IMG/VR virus record: IMGVR_UViG_3300046674_000357
Location: 1 to 40,435 of that record
DNA length: 40,435 bases
Direction: 5' to 3' (one strand)
From: a virus
The position numbers and the translations under genes were made by a program. Positions 24,857-31,257 of the stretch are shown here, piece after piece. Numbering within the stretch: position 1 is the stretch's first letter; every line of letters starts with the position of its first letter. The notes under the pieces were generated by a model. The model did not search any database. It was not told where the DNA came from and saw nothing but the letters and a program-made list of their open reading frames with translations.

Positions 24857-25072
24857 TCAGGCTCGGACGCTGCGGGCGAGGACTGCGTCGAGGCAGCCGC
24901 CGGGGAGGTCCACGACTCCGTCGAAGTCGGCGAGGGTGACGCCGTGCCGGGCGGCGGTCGCCAGCAGGTCTCGCAGCAACGCGCCGGCGTCGTAGCGCTG
25001 CTGGGGGGTGATGGGGTCGCCAGCGCGCTGGATGTCAGCAATCCGCTGGGTGGGGGTTCGAGTGTCTGGCAT
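24857..25072 (-). CDS. Small hypothetical protein downstream of the recombinase
   Basis: A 71-residue protein (MPDTRTPTQRIADIQRAGDP...), mostly helical, with GALLRDLLATAARHGVTLAD in the middle and a hydrophobic, Leu/Val-rich end. No motif is recognised. It starts about 45 bp after the recombinase stop on the same strand, so it is probably co-transcribed. Confidence 0.65.
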   Translation of the reverse strand: MPDTRTPTQRIADIQRAGDPITPQQRYDAGALLRDLLATAARHGVTLADFDGVVDLPGGCLDAVLARSVRA

Positions 25073-25118
25073 GGCTTCCTCGGTTAGGGGCGTGAGTGGT
25101 CGAGGTGGGCGTGGGGGG

Positions 25119-26219
25119 CTACAAGATGCCTTTGCCTGCGGTCTCTTCCCAGCGCTGAATCTTGCGGATGTACGTCTCGAAGACCGGGCTGCCGGGGGCG
25201 TGCCCGGACTGCTTGCGGGTCACGTCGGGGCGCTTCCCGGCCTTGGTGCTGGCGGTGATGAACCCGGATCGCATCGAGTGGCCGGTGAGCTTCACGTCGA
25301 CGCCGGCGCGGGCCGCAGACCGGGTGATGGCGAGGCGTACCGCGTTCGGGGACATGCGGGTCGTACCGAGGTGGCCCCACTGGTCGACGGGGCGGAACGC
25401 GGGCCCCTGCTCCAGGGCGGCGGCCTCTTTCCAGGCGAGCCAGGCCCGGACGGCGCAGAGCGCGGGGTCGTCGGCGTAGTCGACTTCGACGTCGCGGTCC
25501 GGTCGGCCCTTGACGCCGGGGACGTGAACCTCGAGGCCGCCTTCGACCAGCTTGATATCTGCGACGTCGAGGGCGGAGACCTCGGCGGTGCGGCCGGCGA
25601 TGCCGAACTCCATCAGGGCCATGGCGCGGTTGCGGAGGACGGCAAGCTCGGGCAGCTCGTAGACCGCGCGCCGGCGGCGGGATCCGGGCGTGCGGGGGAC
25701 GACCCTGTCGGCGGAAACGAGCTGCTGCAGGTGTCCGGGGGTGGCCGGTGCGGCTTGCCCGCGGCCACGTGCCTGCTTCTCTCGGTCCTTGCCGAGAGAC
25801 TTGAGGACCTTGCGGGCGGCTTCGGTCGCTTCCTTCGGCACCTGGACGCCGCGGTCGCGTGCCTCAACGGTCACGCCGGTGATGCGGCGGTCGATGGTGG
25901 TGAGGGCGGCTTCCTTGACGTCGTCGAGCCAGACGACGAACCCGACCATGGTTCCTTTGGTGACGGCGGTCGGCGGCAGGAGCGTTCCGGTGTTCTGGGC
26001 GAGCCAGGTGTGGAACTCGGTCCAGAGCGCCCAGTCTCGCGCGTACCCGTCCTTGGTCTTCTTCGGGCGGATGTCTTTGAGGTGGTCTTCGGCTGCCTGC
26101 TCCATCGCGGCGAGGACGGCAAGGGTCGCGGGGTCGTAGCGGTCGACCTCTCCCCCGCCGCTCTCGACAACGATCTCGGCTTCGACGACGTCCACGTGTT
26201 CGAGCTCAGTCCCGCTCAT
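25119..26219 (-). CDS. int: Tyrosine recombinase / integrase
   Basis: A 366-residue tyrosine recombinase. The N-terminal SAM-like DNA-binding part spans about residues 35-145. In the catalytic domain I can see R210 (GIAGRTAEVSALD), H314 and R317 (LTGHSMRSGF), H340 (KQSGHAPGS) and the nucleophile Y350 (VFETYIRK). All core residues are in place. AGGGAGG lies seven bases before the ATG. The enzyme could integrate the circle into the chromosome or resolve plasmid multimers; a palindromic candidate site lies just upstream at 26285-26304. No tRNA-like attP was noticed next to the gene. Confidence 0.9.
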   Translation of the reverse strand: MSGTELEHVDVVEAEIVVESGGGEVDRYDPATLAVLAAMEQAAEDHLKDIRPKKTKDGYARDWALWTEFHTWLAQNTGTLLPPTAVTKGTMVGFVVWLDDVKEAALTTIDRRITGVTVEARDRGVQVPKEATEAARKVLKSLGKDREKQARGRGQAAPATPGHLQQLVSADRVVPRTPGSRRRRAVYELPELAVLRNRAMALMEFGIAGRTAEVSALDVADIKLVEGGLEVHVPGVKGRPDRDVEVDYADDPALCAVRAWLAWKEAAALEQGPAFRPVDQWGHLGTTRMSPNAVRLAITRSAARAGVDVKLTGHSMRSGFITASTKAGKRPDVTRKQSGHAPGSPVFETYIRKIQRWEETAGKGIL

Positions 26220-26284
26220 CCCGAAGCCTCCCTATATGACTACTGACTGTCACTCATGTCCCGTTTATCGGCGTGGCTATGGCA

Positions 26285-26304
26285 GCTTATCAACGTCGAT
26301 AAGC
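26285..26304. repeat. Near-perfect 20-bp palindrome between int and the plus-strand module
   Basis: GCTTATCAACGTCGATAAGC has 7-bp arms around a 6-bp centre. A partial copy TTATCGGCG lies at 26265. This may be an operator for int or a recombinase core site. Confidence 0.55.
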
Positions 26305-26339
26305 GCGTGGGGTGCGTTCCAGAGGACTCGGCACCTCTC

Positions 26340-26349
26340 CTGACGTCAG
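26340..26349. promoter_or_regulatory. Short palindrome and GGTCA repeats before the 26422 gene
   Basis: CTGACGTCAG is a 10-bp palindrome, followed by GGTCACG at 26349 and again about 12 bp later. The stretch lies in the divergent region between int and the plus-strand small zinc protein, so an operator is possible. No clear -35/-10 pair was found. Confidence 0.3.
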
Positions 26350-26421
26350 GTCACGGAACGGTCACGCAAGATCGTTCGAGGTCATTACCCGCGAGGGAAG
26401 ATCTGGGGGAACACTGTCGGC

Positions 26422-26649
26422 ATGCCGCTTCCCCGGACCGAGTGCCCTGTCTGCGAGCGAGACGTCGCCATCACGCGGCGCGGTCTCACGTACCGTCACG
26501 ATCCCGCCGGGGGGCGCGACCGCGAGCTGAAGTCCTGCCCGGGCAGTCTCAAGCCGGTCCGTGCACCCGAGGGTCAGCCGGTGCTGTTCGTGTCGCCCGA
26601 CGACCTCACGCCGCGATCCGATCTCCTCGAGGGCTCCCTGCTGTTCTGA
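26422..26649 (+). CDS. Small Cys-pair protein
   Basis: A 75-residue protein with a CPVC pair at residues 8-11 (RTECPVCERDVAITRRG) and one later cysteine (KSCPG), with a His (YRHDP) between: a likely small zinc-binding module of the kind common in Streptomyces and phage accessory regions. The Shine-Dalgarno is weak. It lies about 100 bp before a second Cys-rich gene and is probably in the same plus-strand unit. Confidence 0.65.
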   Translation: MPLPRTECPVCERDVAITRRGLTYRHDPAGGRDRELKSCPGSLKPVRAPEGQPVLFVSPDDLTPRSDLLEGSLLF

Positions 26650-26698
26650 TCGCGCGCCCGCGCGTAGGGCGGTCCAGAAAGTCCAGGAACCCCGACCC

Positions 26699-26716
26699 AC
26701 CGTTACGGCTACGCGT
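26699..26716 (+). repeat. CCGTTACGG element 1
   Basis: ACCGTTACGGCTACGCGT. It recurs with one mismatch at 26740-26757, 41 bp downstream, and in inverted form at 27216-27233. The core CCGTTACGG is an inverted repeat (CCGT-N-ACGG). Confidence 0.75.
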
Positions 26717-26739
26717 GACAGAGTCGCCCTCCGTCCCTT

Positions 26740-26757
26740 ACCGTTACGGCTATGCGT
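26740..26757 (+). repeat. CCGTTACGG element 2, overlapping a start codon
   Basis: ACCGTTACGGCTATGCGT; 17 of 18 bases match element 1. The ATG of the 26752 gene lies inside it, so a protein bound here would block both transcription and initiation. Confidence 0.75.
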
Positions 26758-27225
26758 AGAGAAGAGTGTGCGATGTGCACCGGCCCGTTCGGCGGACCGG
26801 CCTACCTCGTCAACGCCACCCGGTGGAAGGGGCAGAGCCGATGGGGCACCCGGGAACCGATCTGCGAGCCCTGTTACATCCGCGGTCGGACCGACCCCGA
26901 GACCAACACCGCGCCGGCCGACTCCGAACGGACCGGCGACCGCTTCCAGTGGCACCCCTGGCCCACCGGCCGCGGGGCACTGCTGCCGCCAACCCCGTGC
27001 GAGGGGTGCGGGCTGCTGATCGTCCGACACGGCGACCCGCTACTGAAGCGCGTCACGTGCTCGGCTTCCTGCCTGACGTCTCTAACCCGTACCCGTAACG
27101 GTAATCAGGGGAGCGGGCCGTGCGAGACGTGCGGCAAGGCGATCACGACCGGGCGGGCGGACTCCCGGTACTGCGGTTCCGCCTGCCGACAGAAGGCGTA
27201 CCGGGCAAGACAACGTCACGCGTAG
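26752..27225 (+). CDS. Cys-rich zinc-ribbon protein bracketed by inverted repeats
   Basis: A 157-residue protein with four Cys pairs or clusters: CAMC (6-9), CEPC (about 38-41), CEGC (about 83-86) followed by CSASC, and CETC followed by CGSAC near the end (PCETCGKAITTGRADSRYCG). That suggests two or three zinc ribbons, usual for nucleic-acid-binding proteins. The first ATG keeps C6, which supports it over the ATG at 26773, although there is no Shine-Dalgarno; leaderless translation is possible. Start and stop codons both lie in copies of the CCGTTACGG element, which suggests autoregulation or gene-cassette-like ends. Confidence 0.75.
   Translation: MRREECAMCTGPFGGPAYLVNATRWKGQSRWGTREPICEPCYIRGRTDPETNTAPADSERTGDRFQWHPWPTGRGALLPPTPCEGCGLLIVRHGDPLLKRVTCSASCLTSLTRTRNGNQGSGPCETCGKAITTGRADSRYCGSACRQKAYRARQRHA
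27093..27103 (-). repeat. CCGTTACGG element 3, inside the zinc-ribbon gene
   Basis: CCGTAACGGTA, the reverse of TACCGTTACGG. It lies in the coding sequence at about residue 115. Confidence 0.6.
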
Positions 27226-27233
27226 CCGTAACG
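27216..27233 (-). repeat. CCGTTACGG element 4, inverted, overlapping a stop codon
   Basis: TCACGCGTAGCCGTAACG; its reverse complement CGTTACGGCTACGCGTGA is identical to bases 26701-26718 of element 1. The TAG stop of the zinc-ribbon gene lies inside. Confidence 0.75.
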
Positions 27234-27248
27234 CCCGAAAATGACGAC

Positions 27249-27277
27249 GGCCCCCTCCCGCTGCCAGGGAGGGGGCC
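27249..27277. terminator. Terminator after the zinc-ribbon gene
   Basis: A perfect 11-bp stem GGCCCCCTCCC (27249-27259) with GGGAGGGGGCC (27267-27277) and a 7-base loop. No long T-run follows, as often in Streptomyces. Confidence 0.75.
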
Positions 27278-27376
27278 GCGCGCTGTCCGCCTCGCATCGC
27301 GGCGGGACCGGACGGGCGGAGCGTGATCCGGTTACTTCCGGCGGATTCCTATAGGACAGGGGCCGGGACACGCAGA

Positions 27377-27403
27377 AGGCCCCCGCCTGCGGGACGGGGG
27401 CCT
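27377..27403. terminator. Second GC-rich hairpin between zinc-ribbon and par genes
   Basis: AGGCCCCCG (27377-27385) pairs with CGGGGGCCT (27395-27403), with a 9-base loop. It probably isolates the par operon from upstream transcription. Confidence 0.6.
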
Positions 27404-27677
27404 CCGTGTGCCGGGCTGCGATCCGGAGCGCCGACAGTAGTACGTGCTTCTGACATATGACCACGGGCAAGCGCCCCCGCCGTTGTTCGCAGCCGACGGG
27501 GAGCGCCGGGGCCGGGACCGGGCGGCGTGATGAGACCGTCCGGGCTGGGCCTGCGCCTCGCCACGGCCTACCTCCAGGGCGGGAAGGGCACGGGGTCCGG
27601 CGGGCGCCTGCGGTAAGGGGGAACCGCGGCGGACGCCCGCCTGCCCGTGTGCCGGCTGCGATCGGCGCATCGCCACA
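27404..27677. other. Gene-free stretch upstream of the par repeats
   Basis: No convincing gene is seen; the open frames here lack start signals and sit in GC-rich non-coding sequence. The par promoter may lie at its right end. Confidence 0.4.
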
Positions 27678-27785
27678 GTACTGCATGCAGTACCTACGGA
27701 ACGCAGCACCCACGGGGAACCTGCATGCCGTATCTGCTGGCTTCCGTAATGCCGTGGCCACTGCATTACGGCATGCCGTATCTGC
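27678..27785. repeat. Palindrome and repeat cluster upstream of parA (candidate parS/operator)
   Basis: The cluster has a 16-bp perfect palindrome GTACTGCATGCAGTAC (27678-27693), an inverted repeat CCGTAATGC / GCATTACGG (27744-27752, 27763-27771), a 14-bp palindrome TACGGCATGCCGTA (27767-27780), and a 15-bp direct repeat GCATGCCGTATCTGC at 27723 and 27771. The first 20 bases from 27681 recur (17/20) after the operon at 28836. This is the layout of a centromere or partition operator. Confidence 0.75.
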
Positions 27786-27856
27786 GTGCACACTGCGTTG
27801 CTGAATTGCTGGGGTCAGTGCCTACGTGATCACTGCATCCCGGTACCGTCGCGGCC

Positions 27857-28471
27857 ATGCTGCGAATCGCAATCGTTCAACTGAAACCAGGGACGGGGAA
27901 GACGACGTCGGCCGTATGGCTGGCCTACGCCTTCCACCGCCGGGGCCTGGCCGTGGGCCTGGCCGACGCCGACAAGGGCGCCTCGGCGCTGGAGTGGTCC
28001 GACCAGGCGGGCGGGTTCCCGTTCTCCGTGGCCGGCCTGCCCGTGAAGGACTTCCACCGCCGGGCCGACGACTTCGCCCCGAAGGCGGACGTCATCATCG
28101 GCGACATCCCGCAGATCGAGGACCACGCGGGCATCGCCCGTTCCGCGATGAAGTGGGCCGACGTCCGGCTGATCCCGGTGGCGCCCACGGGGATCGAGCT
28201 GGACCGCATGGCACCGATCGCCGACGAGCTCGAGGACATGGAGACCGTGCTCCGGGTTGGGTCGACGTCGCACGTTCTGCTGAACCGAGTGGTGTCGGGT
28301 GCCGCGTCCGGGCCGGCCGCTCGCCGGGCTCTGACCCGTAGCGGGTACGACGTGCTGACGACGACGGTGCCGCGGCTGGAAGTCTTCGCGAACTCCTTTG
28401 GTGCGGAGCCTGTGGCGAACTCGGCCTACGACCAGCTGGCGACGGAGCTCCTTGAGAGGCGGCCGGTATGA
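27857..28471 (+). CDS. parA: ParA-family partition ATPase
   Basis: A 204-residue ParA/MinD-type ATPase. The deviant Walker A KPGTGKTT (residues 10-17) has the signature first lysine; DADKGASAL gives the A' region and VIIGDIP the Walker B region. The absence of an N-terminal HTH makes it a small ParA (type Ib-like). It would move the plasmid by binding nucleoid and its partner protein. The stop overlaps the next start (ATGA). Repeats upstream probably serve as operator or centromere. Confidence 0.88.
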   Translation: MLRIAIVQLKPGTGKTTSAVWLAYAFHRRGLAVGLADADKGASALEWSDQAGGFPFSVAGLPVKDFHRRADDFAPKADVIIGDIPQIEDHAGIARSAMKWADVRLIPVAPTGIELDRMAPIADELEDMETVLRVGSTSHVLLNRVVSGAASGPAARRALTRSGYDVLTTTVPRLEVFANSFGAEPVANSAYDQLATELLERRPV

Positions 28472-28800
28472 GCGGCGAGAAGGCTGAGGAACGGCTGACC
28501 CGGGCGCTGACGGGAGGCCGGAACCGGGACAAGGAGCGGGGCGAGGGGGCGCCTGTTCGCCGGCCGACGGCCACGCGGACGAAGCCGGTGCGGATGACGG
28601 TCGACATGGCACCGTCGCTGCACCGCCGTCTGAAGAACTGGACGACCTACGCATCCGAGCAGCTGGACGTCGCCGACGTTCCGGCCGCCGAGGTGGTGCG
28701 GTCGCTGGTCGATCTGCTGACGAACGTGCAGCGCTCGCCCGAGGTTCGACAGCTGCTGGTCGCCGCGGTCCTCGAGGAGCTCCGCGAGCAGAGGCAGTAG
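28468..28800 (+). CDS. Small ParB-like centromere-binding protein
   Basis: A 110-residue protein coupled to parA by an ATGA overlap. A basic, disordered N-terminus precedes KPVRMTVDMAPSLHRRLKNW and VPAAEVVRSLVDLL, which look like the strand plus two helices of a ribbon-helix-helix domain, as in small centromere-binding partners of type Ib partition systems. The likely target is the repeat cluster on either side of the operon. The name parB is not given because I see no canonical ParB domain. Confidence 0.75.
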   Translation: MSGEKAEERLTRALTGGRNRDKERGEGAPVRRPTATRTKPVRMTVDMAPSLHRRLKNWTTYASEQLDVADVPAAEVVRSLVDLLTNVQRSPEVRQLLVAAVLEELREQRQ

Positions 28801-28833
28801 GTACGGAGTGCAGTAGCTCAGTGGCTGCGGCAT

Positions 28834-28855
28834 CACTGCGTGCAGTGGCTACGGA
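28834..28855. repeat. Downstream copy of the par repeat
   Basis: An inverted repeat CACTGC (28834-28839) / GCAGTG (28842-28847). Bases 28836-28855 match 27681-27700 in 17 of 20 positions (consensus CTGCRTGCAGTRSCTACGGA). It flanks the par operon on the far side. Confidence 0.7.
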
Positions 28856-28925
28856 GCAGGGGGAGCGTTGTCGGTGCCGGGTGTCATCCTGATATGGACG
28901 ACGCGGGCGGGGATTCCCGCGGAAC

Positions 28926-28970
28926 GCGAAGAGGGACCCATTCCCGGGGCGGGGAAGGGTCCCTCTTCGC
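28926..28970. terminator. Strong bidirectional terminator after the par operon
   Basis: A 14-bp perfect stem, GCGAAGAGGGACCC (28926-28939) with GGGTCCCTCTTCGC (28957-28970), extended by a further TTCCC/GGGAA pairing. It lies between the plus-strand par operon and a minus-strand gene ending at 28981. Confidence 0.85.
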
Positions 28971-28980
28971 ATGTCCGGGG

Positions 28981-29622
28981 TCAGGCGAGGGCTAGGCGCA
29001 GGTACAAGGCCGTGTTCAGGTGGTGGCCGCAGTCGTCGCACGCCACGGTCCGGGCGGCCTTGTCGTAGCGGAGAGTTCCGCCGCACTCGGTGTCGTCGTC
29101 GAGGCGGGGGCAGGTCTTGCCGAGCTCGGTGGTGGTCGGCTCGTCGCGGTCGCCGGTCGCGGACCGCATGTCGCCAACGACGTCGCGGAGCTCGCACGCC
29201 AGGGCGTACAGGTCGAGGTTGACGGTGGCCCAGGCAAGGTGAGCGCGGAGGCTGCGCACGGTGGCGGCCAGGCGGTGGTCGGCGCTGCCGGTGGCGGGGG
29301 CGGCGATGAGGCCGCGGGCCTGGCGGATGGCGACGTCGTGCTGGGAGAGCCGGTCGTGGGCGCCGCCGGGGGCGATGAGGGCCAGGACGTGCTCGGCGGG
29401 CGGGATGCCACCGGACGTCTTCGTGTTCCCAGAGACGCGGGGGCCGGAGTGCCCGCGGCCGCGCTCCAGGTAGTCGGGGAGCTCGACCCACAGCCGCTCG
29501 ACCTGGTCGATGTGGTCGTGGAGCCAGTCAACGCAGGCCTGGCAAACGGTGAACGTCGCGCGGGGGCCGTGCATCTCGGCTTCGCGGCACACGGTGCAGA
29601 GCGGGGTACGGATGTCGGTCAC
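28981..29622 (-). CDS. Zinc-ribbon protein with N- and C-terminal Cys pairs
   Basis: A 213-residue protein. The N-terminus has CTVC and CQAC (residues about 9-12 and 27-30), a treble-clef or zinc-ribbon pattern. The C-terminus has CP...CGG and CDDCGHH (about 175-202), a second ribbon. Between them lies a long helical region with ALIAPGGAHDRLSQHDVAIR. Proteins with this arrangement occur in Streptomyces phages and are thought to bind nucleic acid; no function is established. It lies about 40 bp from the nuclease-like gene on the same strand. Confidence 0.75.
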   Translation of the reverse strand: MTDIRTPLCTVCREAEMHGPRATFTVCQACVDWLHDHIDQVERLWVELPDYLERGRGHSGPRVSGNTKTSGGIPPAEHVLALIAPGGAHDRLSQHDVAIRQARGLIAAPATGSADHRLAATVRSLRAHLAWATVNLDLYALACELRDVVGDMRSATGDRDEPTTTELGKTCPRLDDDTECGGTLRYDKAARTVACDDCGHHLNTALYLRLALA

Positions 29623-29659
29623 GGCTGGCCCCTCGGTGGTGGTCGGTAAGTGGTGCGGT

Positions 29660-30319
29660 TCAGCGGGAGCCGGCGCGGGCCTTGAGGCCCCAGTGCTTGC
29701 CGTAGATGGGGCCGTTGCGCTCGGTCCATACCGGGTGGGTGTTGAGCTGGAATGTGAGCCCCTTGCCCCAGTACATGAGGAGTTCGCCGATACCCAGCTG
29801 CCCGAACAGATGCCGATACATGAAGGCGGCGTAGTCGAAGTTTTCCTCGTCGTCCTCTCCGGGGGTTCCGGGATTGAGCCACCGGAGGGCGCCGGGGCAG
29901 GTGAAGATCGGGATGCGTCCGTATCCCTGCCAGTCCACGTGGGTGTAGTCGATGGCTTGCGCCGTCAGCCCGGTGATGTCGTGCGTGGAGACCTCGCTGA
30001 TGACCGAGTTGAAGGTCTTGAACTCCAGCCCAAGGGCAACGTTGGGGTTGTGCCACTGCTCGGGCTGACGGGGGCGGACGATCGCGTCGATGCGGAGGTT
30101 CTTGCCGGAGCAGTGCGCGCCAGGCACCTGCTCCTCGATGAAGAACCAGGGGTCAAGGCGGGCGAGGACGCGGCGGGTGAGGTCCGCTTCGTCCTGGTGG
30201 CCGACGAAATCAAGGGGCGTCTTCCAGATGTGCCGGTAGGAAGGCCGCGGAATGTCGGCGGCGAACGGGTTGGGTTCGCCTGCGAGTGGGATGAATCCCC
30301 AGCCTGCGTCGGTGGTCAT
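29660..30319 (-). CDS. PD-(D/E)XK nuclease candidate (RecB/Cas4-like core)
   Basis: A 219-residue protein with a nuclease-like set of residues: E44 (HQDEADLTRR), D78 (NLRIDAIVRP), E99-F-K101 (LGLEFKTFN) and Q121-x3-Y125 (LTAQAIDYTHV). This E-D-ExK-QxxxY order is that of RecB, AddB and Cas4-type PD-(D/E)XK nucleases. The rest has strands and Trp-rich segments. It stands near the replication operon, so a role in replication, recombination or defence is plausible. The match is by motif reading only. Confidence 0.62.
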   Translation of the reverse strand: MTTDAGWGFIPLAGEPNPFAADIPRPSYRHIWKTPLDFVGHQDEADLTRRVLARLDPWFFIEEQVPGAHCSGKNLRIDAIVRPRQPEQWHNPNVALGLEFKTFNSVISEVSTHDITGLTAQAIDYTHVDWQGYGRIPIFTCPGALRWLNPGTPGEDDEENFDYAAFMYRHLFGQLGIGELLMYWGKGLTFQLNTHPVWTERNGPIYGKHWGLKARAGSR

Positions 30320-30351
30320 GTGGCTCCGTTCGGGAAGGGACGGATGGTTCG

Positions 30352-30696
30352 TCAGGCCGCGCGCGCGGGCCGGCGGATGAGCTGGCGGACGATGGGCGGG
30401 GCGGGTGCCCCTCCTCGGCGGACGGTTCCGCTACGGCAGAGGCAGGGGTGGCCACGGCGGGAGACGATGGCCGGCCGGGGTGCGCCGTGGTACCGCATGG
30501 CGAGGTCGATGTCGTAGAGGTGGGGGTGCTCCATCGCCATCCACCGGACAACGTCGGTGAGGTGGTCGACGTCGGCGCCGTGTTCGAGGTGGTCCTGCAG
30601 CTGGCGGCCGAGGCCGCGGATGAGGACAGGGGAGAGGCCGCGCCCGTCGGCCCAGTAGCGGGCGAGACGTGCGGCCGTGCTGCTGATCGTGTCCAC
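30352..30696 (-). CDS. Small helical protein of unknown function
   Basis: A 114-residue protein. GTG at 30696 is chosen because GGAG lies five bases before it; GTG at 30702 or ATG at 30735 are alternatives. The helical N-terminus (TISSTAARLARYWADGRGLS) and HGADVDHLTDVVRWMAMEHP precede a basic C-terminus. It lies just beyond the strong hairpin that ends the replication operon, so it must have its own promoter. Function unknown. Confidence 0.62.
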   Translation of the reverse strand: MDTISSTAARLARYWADGRGLSPVLIRGLGRQLQDHLEHGADVDHLTDVVRWMAMEHPHLYDIDLAMRYHGAPRPAIVSRRGHPCLCRSGTVRRGGAPAPPIVRQLIRRPARAA

Positions 30697-30756
30697 TGAC
30701 ACTCCAGTGCTCAGGCCCCGCGCCCTTACGTCCAAGGTGGCACAGCTCGGGCCGAT

Positions 30757-30800
30757 CGTTCCCCCTGCTCTCCCCCGAGGGGGCGTGAGCAGGGGGAACG
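30757..30800. terminator. Terminator of the replication operon
   Basis: A perfect 14-bp stem, CGTTCCCCCTGCTC (30757-30770) with GAGCAGGGGGAACG (30787-30800), and an inner CCCCC/GGGGG pairing. It lies a few bases downstream of the 30808 stop on the minus strand. Confidence 0.88.
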
Positions 30801-30807
30801 TGACCGA

Positions 30808-31257
30808 CTAAAGCCAGCCCATGTCTTTCAGGCGTGCAACAGCACGACGGTGAGCAGTGCAGATCGCCTCTCTCTGCTCGACCGAGAGACCGTCTGCCCG
30901 CCGCGTGAAGGCGACGGGCCCGCGCATCTTCACAAGGCGCTGCTCTGTCGTAACCAGCTCGCTGGCGTAGCCGTCGACATGAGCATCGGAGGGCGCGCTG
31001 AGTTCCCAGAACATGCCGTTGGCCACGATGTTCCTACGCCCACGCTTCGTCGGGTCGTATGTCGTGTAGTGGAAGGCAAAGATCGGGAAGCAGTGCGGGA
31101 TGTCCTCGATTGTCGTGCCGCCGTATCCGGGATTGTCGGGGATGAGCCGCTGCTTCAGTTCCTGGAAGGTGGTCGTGTGGAAGGTGAGGGCGCCGTCCTC
31201 GGTGACGAGTCCGTACTCGTGTGGCGCGCGCGGAGCGTTTCCGCTGTTGATGATCAC
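30808..31257 (-). CDS. Hypothetical protein coupled to the helicase gene
   Basis: A 149-residue protein whose ATG overlaps the helicase stop (ATGA, 31254-31257), which suggests co-translation. It has TEDGALTFHTTTFQELKQRL near the N-terminus and SELVTTEQRLVKMRGPVAFT later. No domain is recognised. It ends the replication operon, so a helicase-loader or replication-accessory role is possible by position only; it has no visible P-loop or metal motif. Confidence 0.7.
   Translation of the reverse strand: MIINSGNAPRAPHEYGLVTEDGALTFHTTTFQELKQRLIPDNPGYGGTTIEDIPHCFPIFAFHYTTYDPTKRGRRNIVANGMFWELSAPSDAHVDGYASELVTTEQRLVKMRGPVAFTRRADGLSVEQREAICTAHRRAVARLKDMGWL

Noticed and set aside
27830-29491. Minus-strand open frame of 553 codons
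   Set aside because: It overlaps the par operon and a terminator; low-complexity Arg/Pro composition.
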